A DNA stretch of 64,000 bases, taken from positions 3,138,840 through 3,202,839 of the forward strand of contig NC_060905.1 of assembly GCF_014805685.1 (NCBI RefSeq), in the 5' to 3' direction. Position 1 is the first letter of the stretch, and the number at the start of each line of letters is the position of its first letter. Shown here in pieces: positions 45,736 to 56,914 of the stretch. The notes beneath the pieces were generated by a model that ran no database searches, was not told the origin of the DNA, and worked only from the letters and a program-made list of their open reading frames with translations. The position numbers were made by a program, and so were the translations under genes. This DNA is from Silurus meridionalis (lineage: Eukaryota; Chordata; Actinopteri; Siluriformes; Siluridae).

Positions 45736-45968
45736 AAACGCAACGTTCTCACATCAGAAATTTAAAAAATGTTGCATTTCAATAGAAATACAGAAACTCA
45801 ATCTCAGGTTGTCAAGGTTACCTTACAAATGCTGCGTGTTTCAATCCACTCATGATGCCTTCTGACTGGAGCTCAAGTCATAGCAGAGCGAGTGAAAAAG
45901 TAGGAAAAAAGCCCCAAAAATTTAAGGAAAGAATGAAATTCCCCCCACCCCCCCACACAGGTATTTAC
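45736..45968. other. No recognised feature
   Basis: Short spacer between LINE and dnm2 PRD exon, presumably dnm2 intron sequence. Confidence 0.4.
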
Positions 45969-46190
45969 CTGGGCACCACGGGAGGGATGCATGCGAGAAG
46001 GCACTTGAGGTGGTGCACTGAATGGGTCCTGGCTGCTGTTCCTGAAGGCGTTCATGGGCTGTCCCGGTCTGGATGGGATGGGCAGAGCACCAAAAGCAGG
46101 GCAGGGGTTTAGAGGGGTCAGCCCCAGAGTGGGACCTCTCACCGCTGGAGGTCTGTAAGGGGGCGGGGCTGTGGTGGCCGGCCTTCACTG
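45969..46190 (-). pseudogene. dnm2 proline-rich-domain exon
   Basis: One open frame: [59 protein letters not shown], then donor CAG|GTAAAT at 45,968. This is the DNM2 PRD (SH3-binding PxxP motifs; PSRP and DPFSAPPQ are characteristic). The best upstream acceptor (CCCCTCAG) would put a TGA in the same frame, so its start is uncertain. In DNM2 the terminal exon should come next downstream, but it lies upstream at 46,926. Confidence 0.85.
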
Positions 46191-46301
46191 AGGGGTGGGG
46201 CGGTGAATGACAGACAGAGATGTGTGTCAGATCTATGGGCTGAAAAAGAAAAAAAGAAAAATCTGTAAAAACAGATGTTAAATAAAGACGAGGACAACGA
46301 C

Positions 46302-46515
46302 CTGTCTTCCTGGACCCAGGTGTCATTAACAGGCGGAGGGACAGGCACGGAGATGGTGGTGGTGCTGATGTCACCGATGATGGTGAGCGCCTCCTTCAGG
46401 GCATGGTACACGCAAAGCATCTCGTCCCTTCTCTGAGCCTGATCGGCCGACTCCTCCATTAGACTTTTCTGGTCTCCTGAAGAGTACAGGTAGGCCAGCA
46501 GCTTAGAGTGGATGA
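46302..46515 (-). pseudogene. dnm2 GED exon, 5'-truncated
   Basis: Encodes [20 protein letters not shown] and [50 protein letters not shown]: the GTPase effector domain end and start of the PRD. Cys-Val replaces the usual Arg-Met after DEML. Donor GACAG|GTCGTT. Its 5' end is cut by an RTE LINE 3' tail at 46,517. Confidence 0.85.
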
Positions 46516-46516
46516 A

Positions 46517-46556
46517 AAAAAATTAATCTCCCATTAGGGGTCGCCACAGCGGATCA
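46517..46556 (-). mobile_element. RTE-type LINE/SINE 3' tail abutting the dnm2 GED exon
   Basis: Complement reads CCGCTGTGGCGACCCCTAAT then GGGAGATTAATTTTTTTT, the family's 3' end. It replaces the first codons of the exon as seen in the copy at 47,264-47,377. Confidence 0.7.
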
Positions 46557-46695
46557 TCAGCATGTTTAATTAATAAATATTTTTTGTTCCAATAACAATA
46601 ATGAAAATAATAATAAAATAATAAAAATTAGACCACAAGCTTGTTTAGTTGTGGCACAATCCGTATTTTCACCGCCCATGCACACACACACTTAC
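46557..46695. repeat. dnm2 intron block shared with 18,120-18,235 and 47,630-47,705
   Basis: TTAATAAATATTTTTTGTTCC ... AAAAATTAGACCACAAGCTTGTTTAG ... GCACAATCCGT is found in both dynamin loci, showing that the duplication included intron sequence. Confidence 0.75.
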
Positions 46696-46860
46696 ACTGT
46701 TTATCATGATGTGCATGATGGTCTTGGGCATCAGGTCTCTGATGGTCTTCTTGACGATGCTGATGTAGGAGTCCACCAGGTTACGGGTTGTTGTCACCTG
46801 CCTCTCCAGCTGAGGGTCCATGGAGAAGGTGTCTACTGGAGCTCAGTCATCTCCCTCGGC
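46696..46860 (-). pseudogene. dnm2 stalk/GED exon (single-unit copy) with nonsense codon
   Basis: Acceptor TGTGTGTAG, then [40 protein letters not shown] and TIMHIMIN, donor AGT|GTAAGT intact. The TGA is at the same place as in the triplicated copy at 18,236-18,580, so it predates the duplication or the two have been homogenised. Confidence 0.85.
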
Positions 46861-46925
46861 CTACACACACACAAGCTAATAAGGAAATTTGTGTGTGTGT
46901 GTGTGTGTGTAAATGTAGTGTAGGT

Positions 46926-47075
<150 letters not shown>

Positions 47076-47263
47076 TCAAAGAGAAAAGGAAAGTACACAA
47101 AGAAAAGTCAGACTCTGTTCCGGTGTGAAGGCAACAGATTTTTTTCCCCTCAGTCTATGAGGAAAGCGATGCAGCGGCACTTTAATATTTCTGCTCCTTC
47201 ACGTTTCTAAAACAACCAGGACGGTCATCACCTCCTTGAGCAGGTGGAGAAGAGCCTGGAGAG

Positions 47264-47377
47264 GCGAAGCATCTCGTCCTTTCTCTGAGCCTGATCGGCC
47301 GACTCCTCCATCAGACTGTTCTGGTCTCCTGAAGAGTACAGTTTGGCCAGCAGCTTAGAGTGGATGAAGTCCTTCAC
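47264..47377 (-). pseudogene. dnm2 GED exon, second copy
   Basis: Acceptor CTCCTCAG, then [20 protein letters not shown] and [18 protein letters not shown], after which similarity to dynamin is lost (CTCTCCAGGCTCTTCTCC). Compared with 46,302-46,515 it has the intact 5' part and lacks the 3' part: two complementary partial copies. Confidence 0.85.
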
Positions 47378-47399
47378 CTGAGGAGCAACCAGGAGGAAC

Positions 47400-47933
47400 T
47401 TGTTAAGGTTTAGGGTTACACCCTAGCAACCACATGGAATGTAGCAATGCCACAGTGTCCCTCTGGAATCTCACAGCACCACCACTGCAACCATCTTGTA
47501 TACTACAACATGATATTGGCAATAATCTGGCAACCCGCTGGGATACCATATCATGACCTATAGGGAGAATCTGGTAACTAGCCAGGATACCATATCATGA
47601 CATGCTCGTTCCTCTGTCTAAATTTTTTAATTTAATAATAAATATTTTTTTTTGTTCCAATAATAATAATGAAGAATGGAATAAAAATTAGACTGCAAGT
47701 GTGTTTAGTCTCCGCCAGTCACTGTTTTTTTCTTAACGTTTTCTTTAAATAAACAGCTGATGTTTGTTGTTTGGGTTGATTTTATGATCAATTGTACAGT
47801 GTCCTTGAGTGGTATAAAAGGCGCCTATTAATAAAATGTATTAATATTATTATCATTTCTTTCTATTACAATTAAGTCTGCATATCGCCTAGAAATTTAA
47901 TTAATTTGTTATGGAAACAGTTTAAAGCCTCAC
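47400..47933. other. dnm2 intron with an L2-type tail
   Basis: 47,505-47,600 contains a tandem ACCATATCATGACCTATAGG-type duplication. 47,796-47,870 (GAGTGGTATAAAAGGCGCCT, AATAAAATGTATT(A)ATT repeats) is an L2-type LINE 3' end. Confidence 0.55.
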
Positions 47934-48044
47934 CTCTTCATCCTTGTACCAGGACAGAGACTCAGCTGTCAGGACGAACCAGTACTCCTTGGATCCTCCC
48001 TTCATGAAGCTGATGTTGATGGTGAGCCAGCCTTTGTGGATCAC
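47934..48044 (-). pseudogene. dnm2 PH-domain exon (N-terminal half)
   Basis: Acceptor TCTGCTCAG, then [37 protein letters not shown], donor GAG|GTGAGG. Open and nearly canonical; one Asn of the usual TINNI motif is missing (a 3-bp loss). The second PH half, which should follow on this strand, is absent here and found instead at 19,375-19,485, 28 kb away. Confidence 0.9.
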
Positions 48045-48274
48045 CTGAGCAGAGGGATGGGAGGGGAAACACAGTTTGTTTAACCTTTATTTTTACAGGC
48101 AAGTCATTAAAAACAGGTTCTTATTTACAATGGCAGCCTGACAAGTGGAATAACCACTTAGGGAATTAATAAATACAAAATATTTAAAATACATTTTAAC
48201 AATTACATAAATACATTTTAAAATAAAATTATGTAGAGAAGCAACTGCATATATCAGTAAACAAATATGATATA

Positions 48275-49024
48275 CAGTGGAACCCACTTATCTCGACCTC
48301 GGTGAACTCGCCAACCCTATTAAGTCGACGTTTTTGAAGCAGAACCGCCAAATTCTCACTTTGTCTTAACATTTTTTAATCGGTTATTCCCCGAAGCACC
48401 CTGCTTCTTCTCTCGTGCCTGCCCCGCCCGCACGGCGCTTGTGGCACTCATGCTGATCACACACACCTGATTCTTATTCACTCACTCATCCCATCTCCTA
48501 TTTAAGCCCCTCACCTCCACACACTCGCTGTCCGTTATTGTTTGTGCATGATCGTTACCCCGATCCTGCTGTTTTCCATGTTCACCCGTTGCTGCCCAGC
48601 GCTGCGCTTTCCATAGCGCGGATCCGTGGATTCTCTACACCAACTGTCTCTGCTTTCACAGAACTTTGTGGACCACGCTCCCGGAGCGCACCACTGAATA
48701 TTACTGCTTTGCTACAAGTATTGGTGGATTATCTCCTGAGTTTCTAAATAAACTTTGTTTGCGTTTACTTCGGCTTCCGCCTCCTTATCCGCATTACAGG
48801 TTACCTCGATCCGCATGACCAAGCAAACAAATCGCGGCAACGCTGTTGTGTAAAAAAAACTCCAAAAACACGTGCATGCACATTCATTTAATAACGCGTA
48901 TCATGTACATAAAAAAATTTCAAGCACGTTAATATATTGCCGCCATATTGGTTTTCGTCTGTCTCGATCATCGGTTATCGCGTTTTGGTGTCCCCTAGGC
49001 CGGCGACATAACCGGGTTCCACTG
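48275..49024. mobile_element. Pogo/Tigger-like TIR element, short copy
   Basis: CAGTGGAACCCACTTATCTC ... ATAACCGGGTTCCACTG with TA on both sides (48,273-48,274; 49,025-49,026). Shares both flanks of the large copy at 23,940-27,140 but has no minisatellite; its middle is the insertion at 48,387. Confidence 0.85.
48387..48798 (+). mobile_element. Solo-LTR-like insertion
   Basis: 412 bp flanked by GGTTA on both sides (48,382-48,386 and 48,799-48,803), a 5-bp target duplication. Contains a TATTTAAG box (about 48,500) and AATAAA (near 48,746) followed by GTTTGCGTTTACTTCGG and ending TTACA, as in fish Ty3/gypsy LTRs. Its 5' end lacks the expected TG, so it may be truncated. Confidence 0.6.
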
Positions 49025-49049
49025 TAATATTTTTAAAGGATGAAATTGG

Positions 49050-49290
49050 AATTCATTTATCCAGTTGGAAGCCAGACTGTGCCCCGGAGATAATCCCGTT
49101 CACATTAAGATAACTGATTAGTTGTTTACTGACAAGGTTTTCCAGAATTTTAGACACACATGGCAAGATGGATATCTGCCTGATCACCGCCCTTTTACAG
49201 AGGAAGCACAACCGCTTCTTTTCAAGCAGGTGGAATCTCGGCTGTATAGATTTAATAATCCGGTGAATAAATAAGAATTTTATTTCCAAT
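49050..49290 (-). pseudogene. Non-LTR retrotransposon RT fragment
   Basis: Minus strand encodes SILPCVSKILENLVSKQLIS and LNVNGIISGAQSGFQLDK, the RT segment around the SK-ILE and QSGF motifs of L2/CR1-like LINEs. Truncated. Confidence 0.7.
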
Positions 49291-49340
49291 TAAATGAAGT
49301 ATATAATGATTTCACTCTCAACTTGTTACTTAAATTTTAA

Positions 49341-49808
49341 GTATTTGGCCAAAAGTTTATGGACACCTGACTATAAGATTGCTATGAGCTTCTCTTTGAA
49401 TATCCAAAATCCTCCATTAGCTGTAATAATAAGATCCAGTCTTCTGAGATGATGTTCCTCTGGATTTTGTGTGAAATTCATTCAGTCACAGGGTTTTAGT
49501 AAAGTCAGGTACTGATGTAGGTGAGGTGAGGAGGCCTGGGGTGCAATCAGCATGAAACATGTTTTTTAAAGTTTTTTAACACGATTGGAGCTCTACAGCA
49601 GGAGATCCATGTGAAGCAGATCTACATGGAGCTGGAGCTTTGTGCTCTTTGTGCCATGCTGGAACAGGTTTGGGTCTCAGTACAAATGAATGAAAGCTTT
49701 CATGCTGCTGCATCTGAAGACGTCCTGCACAATCATGTGCCTGCAACAGTTTGGAGAAGAAGCACATATGGGTGGGGAAGTCAGTGTCCCAATACTTTTG
49801 GCCATATC
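49341..49808. mobile_element. MITE with GGCCAAAAGT(A)TT ends
   Basis: Starts TTTGGCCAAAAGTTTATGGA and ends TGTCCCAATACTTTTGGCCA, inverted ends. Same family at 56,915-57,290 and as end fragments at 58,095-58,140 and 63,010-63,110. No transposase. Confidence 0.8.
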
Positions 49809-50009
49809 ACATATCTACACACACTACTGTCTACTAACAGATCGTCTGTATTGAAACGTGAACCGTTTTCATGCTTTGTGGTGATCACATCTTGTGATAA
49901 AAATGATAATAGGAACATTATAGTTATAATAAATCAGTAGTTTGGATACTTCAGTACATTTGCAGGCAAATCATTTTGTAATTTTACTCAAGTGACAGTT
50001 TAAAGGGAC

Positions 50010-50228
50010 ATGTTGACTTTCACTGGAGAAACATTTCAACCACATGGTTTGATCTTGGTGATCACCTGCCCCTCTTGCGGTTCCTCTCTGATGGAGCTCA
50101 AAAGAACGGTCTATACACCAGGGTTATATATTAATTCTACACAAGGAATTCTACACCTTATTTGTCCTTCGTGCCATTTTCAGCCACCTGATGATTTCTT
50201 TTGCCGAAAACTTCACGTTTTCAAATAA
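50010..50228 (+). other. Small ORF with two CPSC motifs
   Basis: 72 codons, MLTFTGETFQPHGLILVITC...; contains CPSCGSSL and CPSCHFQP 40 residues apart, spacing like a zinc ribbon. Nothing supports expression and I recognise no family, so chance or a TE-derived finger are both possible. Confidence 0.2.
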
Positions 50229-52469
50229 ACTTTAAAATCTTTTTAAAAAAATTATTGTAAACATTTTGCTTAGTCAGCAGTTTTCTCTGTACAAAATTAC
50301 ATCCTAATGTGTCCGAGCTTTTAAAGTCCACTAAGTTTACCAAAACTACAAAAAAAAATTTTTTTAATCCAGAATTTTTTATTTTTAATTGCCAATTTAA
50401 CTAGTGACGTCACAGATATGGGGGAAAAACCCCCCACAAAATTACTGAAATTTGATATAAAAAGTAATTGTGGACTGGATTTTTGTCAGGAATTTGTCAC
50501 AGGCTTGGATGTGTCAAAAACTGACTTGTATTAATGGTTAGTTTTTTTGCAGCATCAGTTTAAATTATTTATGATTTTTCCCCAGACTTCTATTATAATG
50601 ACATTTTAAATGCATGCATTTTTGAAAGTTAGTAGTGTCCCCTGTTGGTAAGAGGTTACATGTGCGTTTTTTACTGTTGTCCACTAGGTGGCACCAAGAA
50701 ACCATGAAATATAGAGCCGTGGATATAAAACTTAGCTTCCGCCTCTCCCTATGGAATTTTCCATTAATTTCTCTTATTTCAGTTTTCTATCGCAATTTTC
50801 TAGTATCTGTGTGTTTGCGTGTGTGTGTGTAGTTTTGCCAGCATTCCTTACAGCAAATCACTTAGTGATTTTTACAAGTAAATTCACCACAGGCAATGCA
50901 AGTGCAGATTGTCTCTTTACAATTGCTGCAAAATCTGGATCTGCTGTCTGAAGGAGATGAATCCTGCAGCTTGCTGGGGTCAGGCTGCATAATTTCATCC
51001 AAAATCTCTTTAGTAGTGACGGCTCTCCTCATGTTGCTTGCTGCGCTTTTTCGTTGTTACCAGCAGGATGGCATGCAAGTGTCTAAATCCACTTACCTTG
51101 TTTATGTTTAGTGTGTCTTCTCATCAACAAAAGGCAGTAGGTGTATATGTGATGGTCTTTCCCAGCCCGTCCTTTCTGTTGAGCTGCACAATGGAGAACA
51201 GGAAATAAGGGAAAAACTTAATTTAATTGAATTAAATTGGATTGGAGGATAAACAGCCCCACCTAGCGGCGAACACAGTTCAATTTAAACAATTAGCTAA
51301 AACATTAAACACATTAATACAACACATCTTACAACATACCTGCACAATGGAGAACAGGAAATAAGGGAACCCGCATGGAGAATTAAAAGAAACTTCTACA
51401 TAAAACAAAGACAATGCACAATCAATTATAATTAGGCCTCGTAACACAAACTAAAAATAACTCAATATAAAACACCACATTCGACGCCAAACACATATCA
51501 ACACTTCCACAAACACTTAATTGCAGAATAAATCAGCAATAAAGCAGTTAGTTGTGTTTTTAATCAATTTAACATTTAATTCTCCAGCTGCTGAAAACGT
51601 GCGACTTACCCACAGCATAGTCTCATTATCTCTGCTGTGGGCGGTCCCTATTTCACGTGTTAAATGCCATCACGTAACAGACAGATGGCGCTGTTCCCAT
51701 TTATGAATTAATTTAACTATTTTACACACCGTGACACACACATCCACTTACTTTGTTTTGTTTACTCCATGTAGACTCTTTGTAGTTCTGAGAGCTCATT
51801 GAGCAAAGGTCACCCTCGCTCTCTCTCATGCACGCACGCACGCACACGGAGACACACACATCCTATAATACTCCATAGAAATACAATACGTGCACGCGGA
51901 CAGTACCGTCGTATTTCCTGTAGGTGGCACTAAAAACACGGAAGGTTGGGTCAAATGTTTTCCTGATCCTAAAGCCAAAAGATTAATTTGAAGAAAACGT
52001 AGACAGCTTCCTGTACATGGCAGAATAAACTCAGGAATGTAATCATTTGCTTTTAAAACCACCTGCGTGAATTCTAACCGCGTATTTATTTTGCGTTAAT
52101 ACCTAGACTCACTGAAATTACTCAGATACACAAGTAAAAAAAGTTACCAAACTTGCTGTGATACAAATACACAAGTAATAATGTATGTGTAAAATACTAC
52201 ATTTAATCTAACAACATGGACAGCTGTATTTTTTAGGGGGGTATTATTTAGGTAAGCTGAATGTAAACCCCTTGTCTGAATTCTGATCCAACACCCCGCT
52301 CTATTTCTTTTTCCTTCATATGAAGAGTTACCAAACTTGCTGTGACACACCTACACAAATAATAATAATAATAATGTCCAGACCGGGCGTCTGAATTAGG
52401 CACAACACCGGCCATAGTTCTCTATTGTATTTCTATGAAGTATTATAGTATGTTTGCTTGTCTTATTAG
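50229..52469. other. No recognised gene; local direct repeats
   Basis: AT-rich. CTGCACAATGGAGAACAGGA followed by AATAAGGGA occurs at about 51,184 and 51,342; AGTTACCAAACTTGCTGTGA occurs at about 52,142 and 52,326. They may be ends of undescribed elements of about 190 bp each. Confidence 0.45.
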
Positions 52470-52980
52470 TCGAGCGAATATGGCTGTAATTAAGGAATTG
52501 AAGCTGAAGGAGAAGCTGAAAAAGCTGAATGCAGAGCAGAAGATACAGAAAGTAGAAGAGTTAAAGAAGAATCTGACATTTCAGCAGACGTTTTTCACCA
52601 GAGCAATATCACAAAGTGAAGCTGGTGTGAAAACAGAGGAGAAATCAGAGTCACATCAGCCGGTTATTTACTGAGGGAGAGTTTCTGAAGAGCTGCATGA
52701 TGAAGCTGTGAGACGTCTGGTGTTTGACTGGAGATATTATTATGGAGAGCAAAATATTTTAATTTATTTTAAGTTTAAGATTATTTTATTTATAAAATGA
52801 CATAAAAGCAAAGAAATCTGATTGTTTTGATTTGTTGTTATTTTAACGTTTACTTAAAAGCACCATTTTTATTGATTTGTTCAGGGGTTCTTTTCGCAGC
52901 ATGTTTATATTTCTAACTTGTATCATTTTGACAGGAGAGATTTTTATGGAGAGCAAAATATTTTAAGGTATTTAAAGTTT
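52470..52980 (+). pseudogene. hAT transposase fragment, second copy
   Basis: Encodes MAVIKELKLKEKLKKLNAEQ and KIQKVEELKKNLTFQQTFFT, RAISQSEAGVKTEE, from the same family as 42,478-43,330; the BED finger is deleted. 52,850-52,975 matches 43,210-43,345. Confidence 0.75.
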
Positions 52981-53151
52981 AAGTTAATTTATTCTGGAAT
53001 AATATTCCTGTCTGTTTTTATTCATATTTATGTTCAAAAAACATTCTTTTACTGTGTTCAATAAATGTTTATCCTGACACCCCTGATAGAGACCAACTAT
53101 CCGAACAACCTGCTTCTTGGGGGGTGTGGAAAATATTATCGGTTTCACTTT

Positions 53152-53152
<1 letters not shown>

Positions 53153-53193
<41 letters not shown>
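53153..53193. repeat. (CA)n microsatellite
   Basis: About 20 CA units. Confidence 0.95.
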
Positions 53194-53197
<4 letters not shown>

Positions 53198-53284
53198 TTG
53201 ACTCACTTATTGACTATTCAACAGTAGCTCTACAGATAGAATTTTCAGTTTGATCTACATTGACAAACATCATAATTCTATGTA

Positions 53285-53823
53285 TCGTATTTTCCAGACT
53301 ATACGCCGCTACTTTTTTCCCCATGCTTTGAACCCCGCGGCTTGAACAATAAAGCGGCTAATTTATGGATTTTTCCTGGGTTTTTCCCGGGTCACACGCT
53401 TTAATCCAAAAACTGAGCCCCATAATATTAGACCAATGAAATTGCAGAACAGGTCCAGGTGAACCAATGAAACTCTTTATATTAAATCAATTTGAGCTGC
53501 ACAATCTGAGCTGCACGGCATCAGGAGAAAAGATTCACCGATGGTGATTTTTAAACACACGACGATGCCAAAAGATAAACTCTCGAGAGAAATAGTTGTG
53601 AAAGGAAGGAGGAAGACAGTGAACAATGACTTTCTTGGTAGGCTACTGTTTAGATACAAGCCGTGTAACAGACACTGTCTTTCGTTAAATCCTGTGTAAA
53701 GTTCATTAGTTTCAGTGTAGACACGGCTTATAGACAGGTGCAGCTTATTTATGTTCAAAATAAAAATCTGTGTCAAATTAAGTGGCTTATATTTGGGTGC
53801 GTTTAATAGTCCGGAAATTACGG
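53285..53823. mobile_element. TIR DNA element (TATAAGCCGC family), second copy
   Basis: CGTATTTTCCAGACTATACG ... AATAGTCCGGAAATTACGG inverted ends. Holds the empty site for the 607-bp element (GAGAAATAGTTGTG, near 53,589). Confidence 0.8.
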
Positions 53824-53872
53824 GATTTATCGCTATAAATTTGTTTTCTGTCTGTTCATCTGTCCCCCCAAC

Positions 53873-53873
<1 letters not shown>

Positions 53874-53945
<72 letters not shown>

Positions 53946-53990
53946 CATCCATCCATCCATCCATCCATCCATCCATCCATCCTTTCTTCC
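53874..53990. repeat. Compound (TCTA)n-(TCCA)n microsatellite
   Basis: About 17 TCTA units followed by about 10 TCCA units. Confidence 0.95.
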
Positions 53991-54136
53991 TCCCTTCCAT
54001 CCATCCATCCAGCACCTGGAACCTTATGGAACTGATTCCATGCCTCATCACACACTAGTCCTTGTTTTAAAGATAATGAAACCCTCACTAGATTGATTTA
54101 CGTCCCACCCCTAAAGGAACGCCGTGACCCCATAAT

Positions 54137-54265
54137 GATCGTGTGTAGCTCAGTGGATAAAATGTTGCACTTCTGATCCAAAGGTCATGGGTTCAAATCC
54201 AAGCACTATAACTGAGATAAATGAAAGTTGGTCAGAATAAAAGCGTCTGCCAAACGCCACAAAGG
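54137..54265 (+). mobile_element. tRNA-derived SINE
   Basis: Box A GTAGCTCAGTGGATAAAATG, box B GGGTTCAAATCC, tail ATAAAAGCGTCTGCCAAACG. Same family as 1,610-1,925. Confidence 0.75.
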
Positions 54266-55584
54266 TAAATGTGTGTGCATTCAATTTCCAGCGTCAAGAC
54301 GTATGCGTTAGTGTGCGGACGTCTTGTACCTGACGTTCCCCTGGACTTCTGCTCGATATACATTCATACAAAACACGTGCCATTTGTTCAGGTTTTGGAA
54401 ATCTTAATAATATAGATATTCTTTACTTTATATGTACTTTATGTCTATACAGCAATAAACACACCACGAGTGTTTTGCATAACGCTGAGGAAACCGAATC
54501 AAATAGGAAGTAACCCGAATACGCGCAAGAATCTGGTTTTGACCCCTGTGACCTCCGATGTGTCCCTTCGTCCTACACTGTGTAAAGCGCAGTCTAAAGC
54601 GGCCTGTTCAGCAGATTTTTTTGTTTGTTTTTTAAGCCCCACCCCATACACACACACACAAACGCACACACACATACAGACGTAGATGGCCGAAGCTGAA
54701 CCTGTGACCTGATGTGACCCACAGCTCGCAGTCGGATAGAGCGGTCAAGCGATTCGTGTGGAGAACTGCTTCCGCACTGAGGAGAGAACTGTAGTTCTGT
54801 CCGTGACCTTTAGGCTTCTGTAAATTGGGAAAGGTTTTAGGTGTGTGGTTCCAGGCGGAGCTCCTGGAGTGTGTGGGCATGGCAATGGGCCGCCTTCAGG
54901 AACATGTTTCTGATATATGTATATTATTAGTATTTAATGTTTCGGAGAGATTTCAAAGACTATTGGTGTTTGGAGGTTATCTTTGACAGGGGGCGGGGCT
55001 TCAAGTAACCGGCAGTGAGAGTCGAATGTCGCCTGACCGGATGGTCGCAGCTTCCTGCCGACTGACTGCGACTAAACCTCACATTTTCTTACTTACAACT
55101 TTACATTTCCATTTAAATCATTTAAAGCGACGTGTTTTCACTGACAGACCAAAAACTGAAATTAATTAAAAATGTGTAATGGTGTTAGAGAGGATTCCCA
55201 TTCAGTTGTATTTCCACGCTTCACCACTAGAGGCAGACTTACAGTTTACCGATCATAACAAGTTATCTATGACATCACAGTTCACCGTTCTCCATCAGGA
55301 GTATAAAGGGCCTTTCATCATCTATTTAGCAGTGATCACTCGGCATCGTGCAACACATAGCAATTGACCGCAAGAATCACAAACATTCAATTCTATACAC
55401 AGTAAAGTTTGAGTGTTCAGAATCCTCTTCCGTGTTTTTACTGACACTGACGCTGGAGCGAGTACAAGCCCCTGATCAGAGCACACTAGATAGTGAATCT
55501 CCCTTATATGGTCCTTCGAGCCAGATAGGAAAACCTCCTAACAAAATGGAGCCCAGCCTAGCCGAACCAAACCCAGCCAGAATC
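54266..55584 (+). promoter_or_regulatory. dnm2 upstream region
   Basis: 54,640-54,675 is a small CA/CG tract; 54,985-54,996 is a GC box (GGGGGCGGGGC); 55,305 has TATAAAG. 55,120-55,310 recurs inverted at 20,515-20,700. The frame of exon 1 stays open upstream to 55,348 ([15 protein letters not shown] just before the ATG), so a longer N-terminus is possible on paper, but dynamins start at the ATG used below. Confidence 0.4.
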
Positions 55585-55745
55585 ATGGGGACCCTGGGAA
55601 TGGAGGAATTGATCCCCCTGATTAACAGACTCCAAGACGTGTTCAGTTCCACAGGGCGGTGCTGCTCCTTTGATCTGCCGCAGATCGCCGTGGTGGGAGA
55701 ACAGAGCTCCGGAAAGAGCTCGGTTCTGGAAAATTTAGTCGTCAG
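55585..55745 (+). pseudogene. dnm2-like exon 1
   Basis: 53 codons plus two bases, the exact length of dynamin exon 1: [47 protein letters not shown], donor AG|GTCGGT. Carries the P-loop (GxxxxGKS intact, though GGQSAGKSS is GEQSSGKSS) and Val for Gly at the end (ENFVG becomes ENLVV). The exon is open; it is marked pseudogene because the exons that follow are broken. Confidence 0.85.
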
Positions 55746-55965
55746 GTCGGTTTCGTTCTGTCTCTCATGTCCGGGGGGTGTGTGTGTTTGTGCGTTTTTG
55801 TTTTCTGTGCGCGTAGTCGTGTGTGTTTTTCTGTTTTGTTTTGCCCAAATAGTTTGTTACATTGAGATTTTTAGGCCATTCGATTGTCATGGTGGAGTCC
55901 ATGACAATCGAAAGAATCCAGTGTTAAATTTATTTTTTAAGATCCCAATATACCAAATATTATAT

Positions 55966-56599
55966 TACCGTAATTTCCGGATTATTAAGCACACTCAAAT
56001 ATAAGCCACACCTACTGAATTTTACAAAGACTTTTATTTTGAACATAAATACGCCGCACCTGTCTATAAGCCGCAGGTGTCTACACTGAAACTAATGAAC
56101 TTTACACAGGATTTAACGCTGTTACACAGCTTGTATCTAAACAGTAGCCTACCAAGAAAGTCATTGTTCACTGTCTTCCTTCTTCCTTTTACAACTATTT
56201 TTCTCTGGAGTTTTTTTTCTTGCCATTTTCTCCTGATGCCGTGCAGCTCAGAACACAGGTGAAGTGTGTTGTTTTCAGCATGACGAATGATTCGCATTTC
56301 CTGTAGACAGTCCGAGTGAACGGCAGGTCAAAGGTCAAAGGAACCTCATCCATATATATGATGTGGTGCGGCCCGATTCAGTGGGAGCGCATCTAATTTA
56401 ATATAAAGAGTTTCATTGGTTCACCTGAACCCGTTTGGCAATATCATTGGTCTAATGTTATGGGGCTCAGTTTTTTGGTTTGAAGTTTCTGAAACCGGGA
56501 AAAACCCAGAAAAAATCCGTAAATTAGCCACTTCGTTGTTTAAGCCGCGGTTCAAAGCATGGGAAAAAAGTAGTGGCTTATAGTCCGGAAAATACGGTA
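55966..56599. mobile_element. TIR DNA element (TATAAGCCGC family), third copy, in dnm2 intron 1
   Basis: TACCGTAATTTCCGGATTAT ... TAGTCCGGAAAATACGGTA, inverted ends complete. Inverted relative to the copy at 53,285. Non-coding. Confidence 0.85.
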
Positions 56600-56914
56600 A
56601 TTCTGTTGGAATATAAGGTTTAAATTTTGCACACCAAAAAAGAGTCAACTCCTAAAAAGATGCAATTTAGCAGATGTTTTGAGGCAAAAGGGTCGACTCC
56701 TATGAGTCAGTTAAACTGTGTGCTTTTGATTTGCAGGAAGCTGCAAGAGTGAAATGTATGGAAACCCTTCAGCAGTCATGCATTTTATATGTGGGGTCTT
56801 TGCTGTTATCCTTCTAAATTCCTCGATAAATACGTTTTTATTATTATAGGCAATAAAAAATAAATAAATCCTCAAACCTCTCACGAATGAAGTGCATCAT
56901 TCATCATACTATAT
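56600..56914. other. dnm2 intron 1, no recognised feature
   Basis: Nothing named. Confidence 0.4.

Noticed and set aside
45852..46112. Plus-strand ORF over the dnm2 PRD exon
   Set aside because: Antisense of the proline-rich exon; no independent support.
48481..48750. Promoter and short gene inside the short pogo-like copy
   Set aside because: TATA-like box, AATAAA and 5-bp target duplication fit an LTR-type insertion better.
55348..55584. N-terminal extension of dynamin upstream of exon 1 ATG
   Set aside because: The frame is open, but dynamins begin at the ATG at 55,585 and the upstream sequence has no dynamin similarity.
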